Assembly: GCF_000236685.1 (NCBI RefSeq)
Contig: NC_016633.1
Coordinates: forward strand, 1,302,001 to 1,366,000
Origin: Sphaerochaeta pleomorpha str. Grapes
GTDB lineage: Bacteria; Spirochaetota; Spirochaetia; Sphaerochaetales; Sphaerochaetaceae
Direction of reading: 5' to 3'
Length of the DNA: 64,000 nt
Shown: piece after piece, positions 53,190-61,213 of the stretch
Position numbering within the stretch: position 1 is the stretch's first letter
Layout of the letters: each line of letters starts with the position of its first letter
Notes under the pieces: generated by a model
Told to the model about the DNA's origin: nothing
What the model saw: the letters and a program-made list of their open reading frames with translations, nothing else
Databases searched by the model: none
Program-made: the position numbers and the translations under genes

Positions 53190-54709
53190 GCCCCTATTCT
53201 CCCGTAAATTTCGATGAGGCCTCGCAGTCGGTCAATTCGCCACATATCGATATCGAGGGAATGTAGCTGCCAGCTCCAGTTGTTTTGCCCACAGGTGGAA
53301 GGGACATTCATGCGCCCCTCACTCCCAAGGCCAAGAAGGTCCTGCATGGGCAGGATTGCATACTGGGAAGCACTCATCATCAGGACCCTGATCATTTGCC
53401 AGAGTACCTGGTCATCGGGGGCCTCAAGGTAACGCCTGACTTTGTCCTTGGTCACTCCATCAAGTTCGTTATACCAGCCTTGGGTTGTATTGTTGTCATG
53501 CGTACCGGTATATATGACGCTGTTATACTGGCAGTTATGGGGAAGATAGGCATTGGTGGTGTCAAGTTTCCCATTTTCCAGGTTGAAGGCAAACTGAAGG
53601 ATTTTCATTCCCGGTAGGTTGTTGCTGTCTCTCAACTGCTCTACATCCTCGGTTATCACCCCGAGATCCTCGGCAATAAGGGGAATCTGGTCCCCAAGGG
53701 CTTGTTTCAAGGCTGCCATGAGTTTCTCGCCGGGAGCCGGAACCCAGGTCCCCTTGACCGCCGTGGTCTCGCCCTGGGGGACTTCCCAATAGGCAGCGAA
53801 CCCACGGAAGTGGTCGATCCTGATAATATCACAGAGCTTAAGTGTCTGTTCAATCCTTTTGATCCACCAGGCAAAGTTTTCTTTCTCATGCTCTTTCCAG
53901 TTATAGACAGGATTTCCCCAAAGCTGGCCATCCGAGGAGAAAGCATCTGGGGGAACGCCGCTGGAAGCAGTCTGCATTCCATCTTTGTCCATTTTCAGAA
54001 GTCTGGTGTTTGTCCAGGCATCAACGCTGTCCGGTGCTACAAATATGGGAATATCACCGATTATGGAGACGCCATTGGCATTTGCATAATCCTTTACCGC
54101 CTTATACTGGGTGAAGAAAAAGTATTGCTGTACTTTGACCCGCTCTATTTCCATTTTATGGGTATCTGTTGCTTTCTTCAGGGCTGCAGGCTTTCTCAAG
54201 GTCAGGTCTTTCGGCCACATGCTATTCCATCGGGAGTCATTATATTCAGAACAAAGCACTTGATAGAGGGCGTAGTCGTCAAGCCACCAGGCATTTTCCT
54301 TGCAAAAAGAAGCATAGGCCTCTTTGTGCTTACTGTCGGCAAGGGCGAGGAAAGCGTCGGAGGCCTTTTTCAAAAGGGGTTCCTTGAATGAACGTACCAT
54401 CGAGTAATCGATTCGGTTACGGGGGAATGAAGGGTGGACCAGCACATCCCCTATTTCCAAAAACCCTTCATAGGCGAGGGTTTTTAAATCAATGAGTAAT
54501 TCATTCCCTGCAAAGGTAGACCTGGCGGCATAGGGAGAATCGCCATAGCCGGTTGGTCCTAGTGGAAGAATCTGCCAAAGTGTTACTTTAGCTTGTTTTA
54601 ATAAGTCAATAAAAGCCATGGCTTCATCACCAAGGCTACCGATACCCAGATTAGAAGGAAGGGAAGTGGGATGCAAAAGCAATCCGCACTGTCGTTGAAG
54701 GTGTTGCAT
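53186..54709 (-). CDS. malQ: 4-alpha-glucanotransferase
   Basis: This is 507 residues from ATG 54709. The GH77 motifs are complete: SPYAARSTFAGN near residue 60, nucleophile Asp in IIRIDHFRGF, acid/base Glu in LIAEDLGVIT, and stabiliser Asp in YTGTHDNNTTQGW. It rearranges maltodextrins or glycogen chains in the cytosol. There is no ribosome site; TATAGT lies 7 nt upstream of the ATG (minus strand). The carD promoter faces the other way about 35 bp beyond the malQ promoter. Confidence 0.96.
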   Translation of the reverse strand: MQHLQRQCGLLLHPTSLPSNLGIGSLGDEAMAFIDLLKQAKVTLWQILPLGPTGYGDSPYAARSTFAGNELLIDLKTLAYEGFLEIGDVLVHPSFPRNRIDYSMVRSFKEPLLKKASDAFLALADSKHKEAYASFCKENAWWLDDYALYQVLCSEYNDSRWNSMWPKDLTLRKPAALKKATDTHKMEIERVKVQQYFFFTQYKAVKDYANANGVSIIGDIPIFVAPDSVDAWTNTRLLKMDKDGMQTASSGVPPDAFSSDGQLWGNPVYNWKEHEKENFAWWIKRIEQTLKLCDIIRIDHFRGFAAYWEVPQGETTAVKGTWVPAPGEKLMAALKQALGDQIPLIAEDLGVITEDVEQLRDSNNLPGMKILQFAFNLENGKLDTTNAYLPHNCQYNSVIYTGTHDNNTTQGWYNELDGVTKDKVRRYLEAPDDQVLWQMIRVLMMSASQYAILPMQDLLGLGSEGRMNVPSTCGQNNWSWQLHSLDIDMWRIDRLRGLIEIYGRIGA

Positions 54710-54716
54710 GGTTGTT

Positions 54717-54746
54717 ACTATAATACATTTCCGTTGTTTTTGCCTA
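54717..54746 (-). promoter_or_regulatory. Leaderless-type promoter of malQ
   Basis: Minus strand: TAGGCA (54746-54741), 18 bp, TATAGT (54722-54717), 7 nt, ATG 54709. Confidence 0.6.
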
Positions 54747-54779
54747 TTGGGGTATCTCATGCAATTAATTTGCCCTTGC

Positions 54780-54808
54780 TTGTTTTAAGTCAAAAAATAG
54801 TATATAAT
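54780..54808 (+). promoter_or_regulatory. Leaderless-type promoter of carD
   Basis: TTGTTT (54780-54785), 17 bp, perfect TATAAT (54803-54808), 6 nt, ATG 54815. With the usual 6-8 nt from -10 to start point, transcription begins at the start codon itself. Confidence 0.8.
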
Positions 54809-54814
54809 CATGCT

Positions 54815-55318
54815 ATGAATTCAGTGCGGAATAATGTTCAGTTTACGGTCGGAGACCATGTGGTTTACCCTCTTCAGGGAGTTGGTATAATCAAACGTGT
54901 CGAGGAACGCTCTTTCAGAGGTACCAAGACTCTCTATTATGTAATCTATCTGGATATCTCTGATATGACAGTAATGATTCCTGTAGAAAAATCAGAGGAA
55001 TTGGGGATAAGGGGTATCGTGGAACAGAAAGAAGCCCAGGCTGCTATCGATTCCATTTCCAGTAGATACGAACCAATGCCTGTTGATTGGAAAGCCCGTT
55101 ACCAGATGAATGTCGACTTGCTCAAGCAAGGTTCCATTGCATCCATTGCAAAGGTCGTGCAGGCTCTGTATCACCGAAGCAAGATCAAGGAACTTCCAGT
55201 CCAGGAACGCAAGCTCTATGATAATGCCCTCAGGCTTTTGATTGATGAGACTGCATTCTCCTTGGACAAGGACAAGAAGGAAATCGAAATGTTGGTTTTC
55301 TCCAGACTGGAGAAGTAA
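54815..55318 (+). CDS. carD: CarD-family transcription regulator
   Basis: This is 167 residues from ATG 54815, the only start compatible with the promoter. An N-terminal RNA-polymerase-interacting Tudor-like domain (FTVGDHVVYPLQGVGIIKRVEERSF...YYVIYL) is followed by a helical DNA-binding domain ending DKKEIEMLVFSRLEK. CarD binds the polymerase beta subunit and stabilises open complexes, often at rRNA promoters. It is followed after 1 nt by ispD, an association common in spirochaetes and other CarD-bearing bacteria. Confidence 0.93.
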   Translation: MNSVRNNVQFTVGDHVVYPLQGVGIIKRVEERSFRGTKTLYYVIYLDISDMTVMIPVEKSEELGIRGIVEQKEAQAAIDSISSRYEPMPVDWKARYQMNVDLLKQGSIASIAKVVQALYHRSKIKELPVQERKLYDNALRLLIDETAFSLDKDKKEIEMLVFSRLEK

Positions 55319-55319
55319 C

Positions 55320-56132
55320 ATGGGATTCCCTCTACATGCGGTCATTGTCACGGCTGCCGGACGTAGCGATAGATTCAATATAACCAAAAACGAAGGTGTA
55401 AAAAAGGAATACCTATCGATAGAGGGTCATACTGTCCTCTATCGTTCTGTCGTACCTTTTTTACAGATTCCAAATTGCCAGGCAATTGTTGTTACCTGTC
55501 CCAAAGGGATGGAAGACCAGTGCGCCGTGGCCCTTGAAGATCTCTTCGAGCAGAATCAAGTGCCGGTTGTCATTGCCAACGGAGGAGAGAGTCGTCAGGC
55601 TTCCGTGTATAATGCACTGAAAATGATCCATGACATGGCTCTTCCCATCGATTATGTTGCTATCCATGACGGAGCCCGTTGCTATATTAGTCCTTCCTTG
55701 ATAATCCGTACGCTGGCAACTGCGACGGTATTCAAAGGAGCTGTCCCTGCCTTACCTCCTACCGATGCCTTGAAAACCATCGATGAGAACGGGGTTTTGT
55801 GCGGACATATCGACAGAAGCAGGACAGTCGCTGTCCAGACTCCCCAGATTTTCCATTTCCCTGAGATTTTCTATGCCCACCAGGTGGCGAACACCAACGA
55901 GAAAACCTATGTGGATGACACTGAGATTTTCTCTGATTTTGGGCAAAGCGTAGGGATTTGCGAAGGCGAACGGGAAAATAAGAAAATTACCTATATTGAA
56001 GATATTCCCGATGCCGAGCAGCAGATTGCCCAGTACCTGATCGACCTTGAGAAGGGCAGACAGAGTGCCCAGGCTGCACGGGCTCTCCATGAAGCGATGC
56101 AGAGTGTGAAGCAAGAGCAGGGAACGGTATGA
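55320..56132 (+). CDS. ispD: 2-C-methyl-D-erythritol 4-phosphate cytidylyltransferase
   Basis: This is 270 residues from ATG 55320. The CTP loop VTAAGRSDRF is slightly unusual: family members have AAGxGxRM. VVIANGGESRQASVYNAL, AIHDGARCYIS and TDALKT are as expected, and YVDDTEIF precedes the C-terminus. It transfers CMP to MEP in the non-mevalonate isoprenoid pathway. A 40-residue C-terminal extension is rich in Ala, Gln and Glu. It overlaps ispF by 4 nt. Confidence 0.92.
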   Translation: MGFPLHAVIVTAAGRSDRFNITKNEGVKKEYLSIEGHTVLYRSVVPFLQIPNCQAIVVTCPKGMEDQCAVALEDLFEQNQVPVVIANGGESRQASVYNALKMIHDMALPIDYVAIHDGARCYISPSLIIRTLATATVFKGAVPALPPTDALKTIDENGVLCGHIDRSRTVAVQTPQIFHFPEIFYAHQVANTNEKTYVDDTEIFSDFGQSVGICEGERENKKITYIEDIPDAEQQIAQYLIDLEKGRQSAQAARALHEAMQSVKQEQGTV

Positions 56133-56611
56133 GAATCGGGACCGGATGGGATATCCACCCTTTGGTGGAGGACCGCAAGCTTATCCTTGGGGGATGTCTC
56201 ATTCCCCATGACAAAGGCGAGGCAGCCCACAGTGACGGTGATGTGCTTATCCATGCAATTATCGACGCTATCCTCGGTGCCTTGGCCAAAGGGGACATTG
56301 GTTCCCACTTCCCTGACAATGATTCCAGATTCAAAAATGCTGACAGCCTTCTCCTTTTACAACAGATTCGGAAAGAAGAGCTGGATGGCAAATGCACTAT
56401 TTCAAATATCGACTGCACGGTTATCCTGCAAAAACCGAAGCTCAGACCGTATATCGACATGATACGGGACAACCTTTCCCAGGTACTGAACCTGCAACTG
56501 GATCAGATTTCCGTCAAGGCAAAGACAGCAGAAGGCATGCTCAACGAAGTTGGGACCGGCGACGCGATAATTGCCCAGGCAGTAGTGCTTCTCTCCCCTA
56601 TTTCCTGTTGA
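56129..56611 (+). CDS. ispF: 2-C-methyl-D-erythritol 2,4-cyclodiphosphate synthase
   Basis: The 160-residue protein has the complete IspF set: metal site TGWDIHPL (D-x-H, residues 8-10), HSDGDVLIHAIIDAILGA and GDIGSHFPDND. It cyclises CDP-ME-2-phosphate and directly follows ispD in the pathway and in the operon. Its stop codon lies inside the -35 hexamer of the tRNA-Leu promoter. Confidence 0.96.
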   Translation: MRIGTGWDIHPLVEDRKLILGGCLIPHDKGEAAHSDGDVLIHAIIDAILGALAKGDIGSHFPDNDSRFKNADSLLLLQQIRKEELDGKCTISNIDCTVILQKPKLRPYIDMIRDNLSQVLNLQLDQISVKAKTAEGMLNEVGTGDAIIAQAVVLLSPISC

Positions 56612-56637
56612 CACACTTATAAATAATATTCTATAGT
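56608..56637 (+). promoter_or_regulatory. Promoter of tRNA-Leu
   Basis: A perfect TTGACA (56608-56613), 18 bp, TATAGT (56632-56637), with the tRNA starting 10 nt later. It overlaps the ispF stop codon. Confidence 0.85.
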
Positions 56638-56646
56638 TGGTCCTGC

Positions 56647-56730
56647 GCCCAGGTGGCGGAATTGGTAGACGCACTAGGTTCAGGTCCTAGCGGGGTCACA
56701 CCTGTGAAAGTTCGAGTCTTTTCCTGGGCA
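56647..56730 (+). tRNA. tRNA-Leu (anticodon CAG)
   Basis: A class II tRNA with a long variable arm: acceptor GCCCAGG / CCTGGGC, anticodon stem CTAGG / CCTAG with loop TTCAGGT (anticodon CAG, codon CUG), T loop TTCGAGT and discriminator A. CCA is not encoded. The 3' half is a common attachment site for tyrosine integrases, and an integrase gene follows. Confidence 0.95.
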
Positions 56731-56733
56731 CTT

Positions 56734-56785
56734 AAGGCAAACCTTTCTATGCAAGTAAATTGCAAGGGGTTTGCCTTTCTTTTTG
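56734..56785 (+). terminator. Terminator of tRNA-Leu
   Basis: A 10-bp stem AAGGCAAACC (56734-56743) / GGTTTGCCTT (56768-56777) is followed by TCTTTTTG. The 24-nt loop contains complementary TGCAA/TTGCA. Confidence 0.85.
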
Positions 56786-56818
56786 TCTCAATACTCCTTT
56801 CAATTTTTCGCCTCGATT

Positions 56819-56845
56819 TGAGTACTGTACTCAGTTGTGTACTCA
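56819..56845. promoter_or_regulatory. Operator-like palindrome before the integrase
   Basis: TGAGTAC-T-GTACTCA (56819-56833) is a perfect 7+1+7 palindrome. A third half-site TGTACTCA follows at 56838-56845, 12 bp after the first copy at 56826. It ends 22 nt before the integrase ATG, a place suited to a repressor or directionality factor. Confidence 0.6.
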
Positions 56846-56867
56846 ATAAATAGGAGTATGAAAGAAA

Positions 56868-58004
56868 ATGAGAGCAAAGGAACCGTTTACGCTGACAAAG
56901 AGAAATACGGGGAAAAGGGTTGTTTATTACTATTTTGTCTATGATGAAATCGGCAGGCGAAGAAAGTTCTCGACGGGGTGCACGACAAAAACCCAGGCGC
57001 TCGCTCATGTTATGGCTCTATTCAAAAGGAATGCCCTTATACCGGTGAAACAAGAACCGATCGTAGTCCTGACTTTCGGCGAATATGCCAAAGATTGGTG
57101 GACCCCTGGCTGTGATTATGTCAAGGATGAATCCGGACGGGGAAGGGATCTCACCTAGCAATACATCAAAACCAACAGGCAATTGATGGTGAAATACATC
57201 CTCCCGACGTTCAAGTCTTCTCCCCTCTCTGATATCACCGCGGCCAAGATCGAAGCCTGGCAGCGGTACCTTACTGGCAAGAAGAACCTTGCCCCGAAAT
57301 CTGCAAATAATATTCTCTCGATTTTTTCTGTCATCCTGGAAGAAGCCAGGAGACAGGGCCACATCAAAACCAATCCGATCAAGGAAGTGAGAACGTTGGC
57401 TAACAAGAGCAAGCAACGTGGAATATTATCAGTCGAAGAAGCCCGAGACCTCCTCACCAATCTTTCATATTGGGATAATCCTCTGGCCTATACCGCATCC
57501 TTACTGGCAGCGTGTACAGGGATGCGTTTGAGCGAAATTCGCGCCCTACAGCATTCAGATATCAGGGATGGGTATATTCATGTCGAACACAGTGTTGATC
57601 TTCATGGCAAGCTCAAGAGTACGAAGACTGGGGATAAAAGAAACCTTCCTCTACCTGCAAGTCTGATGGACGCCTTAAAGAAGCTATCAAAGCTTTCGGG
57701 TGATTGTGATCGCATTTTTTCCGTCGCAGGGATACCTTTGGGACCGAATGCCATCAGAGATAGTCTGTACAGGGCATTGGCAGCAAAGGGAATAAAAGAA
57801 GAGGAGCGAGCAAAGAGGAACATAACTTTCCATTCATGGCGCCACTTTCTGAACTCACAACTTCTTTCACATGGTATAACCGGAGAGAAAACACGCAAGA
57901 TCGCCGGCCATTCTACTGAAGAAATGACAAAACGTTATGCTCATTTCTTGGTGAATGACTTTGCCGATGTACTACAAATAACTGAGAACATTCTTCATAC
58001 ATAA
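56868..58004 (+). pseudogene. Tyrosine-recombinase integrase interrupted by an amber codon
   Basis: One reading frame runs from ATG 56868 (AGGAG 11 nt upstream) to 58004 with a single in-frame TAG at 57156-57158. The 96 residues before it are an arm-type DNA-binding domain (KRVVYYYFVYDEIGRRRKFSTGC). After it come the core-binding domain and the catalytic domain with Arg in TGMRLSEIRAL, HSWRHFL, GHST and Tyr in MTKRYAHF, all intact. The stop probably replaced a Gln or similar codon; TTG-ATG at 57183-57188 could restart a headless protein. It is probably inactive unless TAG is read through or is a sequencing error. Confidence 0.88.
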
Positions 58005-58306
58005 GCTTAAAGACTATGTTTGATACAACCCCTTCCTGAAAAGGCTACAAAAGACTAAAATATATATGGTAAAAACTGATATTAACTATATGTATATTAA
58101 CAATATATAAGAAACATCGTGATATCTAATAATAATGAATAATACATGGTTTTGGTGTCACAATTAGTGTCACTTTTTTTCGAAGAATACTTATCGCATG
58201 TAAATATGTAAAAAAACTCTTCGTACAGGGAAGTGGCTGAAAGACGATGTGTGATATTGGATGCTACCCTGAAAGGAAAGGGTTGGGACTTGTTTTATAT
58301 GGGCTT

Positions 58307-58495
58307 TCAGGGAGGAAATAACTTCCGTTGATTTGGGTTCATGTTAAGATTTGACTTGTAACGAGTCCAGATAGCTCTGTATTCGATGTAGGCTATCAAA
58401 CTATGGGGGGTATTGGTGTAATCTATAGGCCTCAGGATCCTAAGGCGTCGATCATGCAAGTAGGGAAGGGCTTTGTCTAGTTCACAAAGACAATA
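58307..58495 (-). pseudogene. Possible gene remnant without start codon
   Basis: Between TGA 58498-58496 and TGA 58309-58307 the minus strand has an open frame of 62 codons with balanced protein-like composition (PIDYTNTPHSLIAYIEYRAI, then WTRYKSNLNMNPNQRKLF). There is no ATG near its start and no ribosome site. It could be the decayed end of an island gene. I do not recognise the protein, and it could be chance. Confidence 0.25.
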
Positions 58496-58540
58496 TCAAC
58501 TATAAAGCTCAAAAAATAGCTACTATTAGAATATTTATCC

Positions 58541-58568
58541 TTGAATTCTATAGATATCGAATTATAAT
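58541..58568 (+). promoter_or_regulatory. Promoter of the defence-like cassette
   Basis: TTGAAT (58541-58546), 16 bp, TATAAT (58563-58568), followed by AGGAG and ATG 58591. This unit uses a normal leader with a Shine-Dalgarno site. Confidence 0.65.
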
Positions 58569-58590
58569 ATCCTTGTTATCAGGAGTTTCA

Positions 58591-60561
58591 ATGCTTAAAG
58601 CGAATGCAATTAAATTTCCTAGTCCAATCAAAATGCAAATTACAAATTTTACCTTGTATAAACAAGATATTAATTATGATTTTGTGAAAGGAATAAACTT
58701 AATTATAGGAGGAAATGGGACTGGGAAAACAACCTTCATCAATATTCTTAAATTTGCCTTGATCGGGCTTTACAAAAGTGAATTTATAATACGAACTTAT
58801 AAAACTGCAAAAATCGAAAGACGAGACCATTATCCGTACGATTATTTCTCTAGCAGGATGCGAAAAGATAAAGTTTGTTCAGATGCGAAGGTATTGTTAG
58901 AGTTTGCTGTAGGAGACACAATATTCACAATAGTGAGGAATCTTTCTAGTATAACTCTTGAAAAAGTTATGATAAGAAGAAATGGTGATATCACAACTTT
59001 AGATGGAAAAATCATTGATCAAAAACAATATGATAAACTAATTAATAATGATGAACGTATCGGCACTTTACAATACCAATATGAACAAATTCTTGTTGCT
59101 GAAACCGAATTATCAAGTTTTGAGGATTTGATACTATTTGTCAACGACTTGCTTATGTTTGATGAACGTCGAAAGACTGTGTTATGGAATTCACACTTTC
59201 AGACAATGCTGCTGAGTCGATATTTTAACGATCCAATATTAAGCCGACGTTTTGATGAGCTTCAACGCGATGCAAAATATAATGATAGCTTGTCAAGACA
59301 TAAATCTGAAGATGCGAGAGCTGTAAAAAAAATTCTCGATAGCTATTCGCTGGATGCGTTATCTTTATCGGAATCCGCTTCTTTGGAATTAAGAACTTCA
59401 ATATATAATCTTATAGAAAAAGTGAAGGATTTGAACGATGAAGAAAAAAAAATCCTTTACTCCCTGAAATCCTTTTATGGAGATCAAGCTAGGATAAGAC
59501 AGGACATTGATGAAAAGGAATTCATATCAAGAAGGTTGTCAAATACACTTTCACAAGAATTCTGGCAGAAATTGAATTTAAAATATGAAGACTATTCACG
59601 GATGATTGATGAACTAAAAACATGTCCTATGTGCAACAATCCACTCCCTGATGATTTTGAAAAATCTGTCAATCACTGCTTCCTTTGTGGTAGAAAGTTA
59701 ATAGATGATGATGAAGAACTGTCAACAGAGAGTTTGATAACTGAAAACGCAAAATTGGACGCACTAAGGTCAGAACTCATTAATATTGAAAAAGCTATTG
59801 TCCAAGCCGAAAACAAACAAGATCAAAATAAAAAAGAGTTGCTCAATCAAAAAGTATTACTTAATAAGCAACAAATCCAACTCTACAGTATTGAAAATAG
59901 TAGAAAAGAAACAAGAAACGAATCCCAGCTTGAGTACGTGAAAAAACAATATGATTCTTTGCTTCTTGAACGAGATAGATTTAAGGATATTGCTATTCGA
60001 AAGGACAAAGAAGCAACTATTATTGCATTGACGATCGACGAGCAAAGGATACAGATTACTAAAGAGCTATCAAGGTATTTCGAATCTTACGCTTCACGAT
60101 TTACAGGAATCGCTTCTTGCTATTTAAAATATGGAAAAGATGAAGATGATATTAAAAGATATATTCCAGTAATTGGGAATATTGACAGGCTTTTTGAAGA
60201 ATCGCTTTCTGAGTCACAAAGATTTTTCATCGATCATTCATTCAGAATGAGTGTTCTAGAATATTTTTACTTTGCTCCAAGTTTTTTTATCTGCGAAACT
60301 CCTGAAAGTAGCTTAGACCTTTCCTATGAAGAAAATGCAGCGCGAATTTTTTTGCAGTATGTAAATCGACCTAATGTATTAATTTTGACTTTAAACCTTA
60401 ATAACAATCAATTTCTACGACATATTATCAAAGATAGGTCACATAAGATAAATTACCTAAATCTGTTGAAATTGGGATATTGTTCATCTGTTCAAGAAAG
60501 TAATCTTGAATTGTCACAGATTGCGATCGAAATCGAGGAATCTATAAATGGCAAGCAATAG
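58591..60561 (+). CDS. ABC/SMC-type ATPase with zinc ribbon, component 1 of a three-gene cassette
   Basis: This is 656 residues from ATG 58591 (AGGAG about 7 nt upstream). Walker A GGNGTGKT at 40-47 and an ABC signature variant LSESQR at 539-544 flank a long middle part. ETPESSLD at 569-576 holds the catalytic Glu and D-loop, with the Walker B Asp replaced by Cys (FFICETP). The middle part has helical, coiled-coil-like segments (about 240-345, 380-500) and a four-Cys zinc ribbon (C345, C348, C363, C366). This is the layout of RecN/Rad50-like ATPases in ABC three-component and Lamassu/Menshen-type defence systems, where they are thought to sense DNA ends or invading DNA. It overlaps the next gene by 14 nt. 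Confidence 0.82.
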   Translation: MLKANAIKFPSPIKMQITNFTLYKQDINYDFVKGINLIIGGNGTGKTTFINILKFALIGLYKSEFIIRTYKTAKIERRDHYPYDYFSSRMRKDKVCSDAKVLLEFAVGDTIFTIVRNLSSITLEKVMIRRNGDITTLDGKIIDQKQYDKLINNDERIGTLQYQYEQILVAETELSSFEDLILFVNDLLMFDERRKTVLWNSHFQTMLLSRYFNDPILSRRFDELQRDAKYNDSLSRHKSEDARAVKKILDSYSLDALSLSESASLELRTSIYNLIEKVKDLNDEEKKILYSLKSFYGDQARIRQDIDEKEFISRRLSNTLSQEFWQKLNLKYEDYSRMIDELKTCPMCNNPLPDDFEKSVNHCFLCGRKLIDDDEELSTESLITENAKLDALRSELINIEKAIVQAENKQDQNKKELLNQKVLLNKQQIQLYSIENSRKETRNESQLEYVKKQYDSLLLERDRFKDIAIRKDKEATIIALTIDEQRIQITKELSRYFESYASRFTGIASCYLKYGKDEDDIKRYIPVIGNIDRLFEESLSESQRFFIDHSFRMSVLEYFYFAPSFFICETPESSLDLSYEENAARIFLQYVNRPNVLILTLNLNNNQFLRHIIKDRSHKINYLNLLKLGYCSSVQESNLELSQIAIEIEESINGKQ

Positions 60562-61213
60562 TCTTCAACCTAATGGGAAAATACTCGAAGACATTTTCTC
60601 GGTATTGTCCCTTGGCAATGAAGTAGGTTGGACAACAATATCATTGATGAGTACGATTAGAATTATTTATCTCGCATCTGTGTCATATACATTCACACAT
60701 GGGGTAGGGAAAAGTAGTCCATTTTCGATTGACTATAAGTTTTCCTTAAGTCTACGAGGTCCTTATTGTTCAGATATTGATAAAGCATATATTTTTCTGG
60801 CTGCAAATGAATATATTGCAAGAGACTCGGAAAAGAAGGATAATTTTTTAATTCTTGATAAGAATTTCTTTCCAAAACAAAAGAAAATTGAATCCTCCCC
60901 AGGATATGATAAAAAACGAAAAGAGTGGCTGAAAGTAATAGTTTATATCCTTGCTTTATATGGTGAAGATAAAGTTTACGATTTTATTTTTAGAGACCCA
61001 GAATATTATGAAAAAGCTGCTTCTAATCAATTCAATCGATTATTAGATTTAGATATTAGCAATAAGACCATACAAATACTAAATGAATTTAAAGAAGCAT
61101 TTGAATCAACCCTTGACGTTAAAATACTAGCTCAAATCTCTGACCAGCGTTATCTAGAGCTCTATTTTGAGTATGTTTTTGGCAAGATACTGAAAGGGGA
61201 GTCATATAAATGA
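60548..61213 (+). CDS. Middle component of an ABC three-component-type defence cassette
   Basis: This 221-residue protein has no enzymatic motif. The segment KFSLSLRGPYCSDIDKAYIF (GPYS-like) recalls middle components described by Aravind and co-workers in ABC-3C systems; the similarity is recalled, not searched. The rest is helical with many aromatic and Lys residues. It overlaps the ATPase gene by 14 nt and the nuclease gene by 4 nt, so the three proteins are translated together. It may link ATPase and nuclease. The very AT-rich coding sequence points to transfer. Confidence 0.6.
   Translation: MASNSLQPNGKILEDIFSVLSLGNEVGWTTISLMSTIRIIYLASVSYTFTHGVGKSSPFSIDYKFSLSLRGPYCSDIDKAYIFLAANEYIARDSEKKDNFLILDKNFFPKQKKIESSPGYDKKRKEWLKVIVYILALYGEDKVYDFIFRDPEYYEKAASNQFNRLLDLDISNKTIQILNEFKEAFESTLDVKILAQISDQRYLELYFEYVFGKILKGESYK

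Larger units (their letters stand above)
58005..58590. other. Gene-poor stretch between integrase and defence cassette
   Basis: No intact gene is visible. The first 150 bases are very AT-rich and include two direct copies of GTGTCAC 12 bp apart (58155 and 58167) before a T-run. The middle is less AT-rich and holds a minus-strand open remnant (58307-58495). The last 50 bases hold the promoter of the ATPase gene. No copy of the tRNA-Leu 3' end was found here by eye. Confidence 0.6.

Noticed and set aside
58155-58173. Direct repeat GTGTCAC x2 as CRISPR or attachment site
   Set aside because: There are only two 7-bp copies without spacers of CRISPR length, and no match to the tRNA-Leu 3' end.
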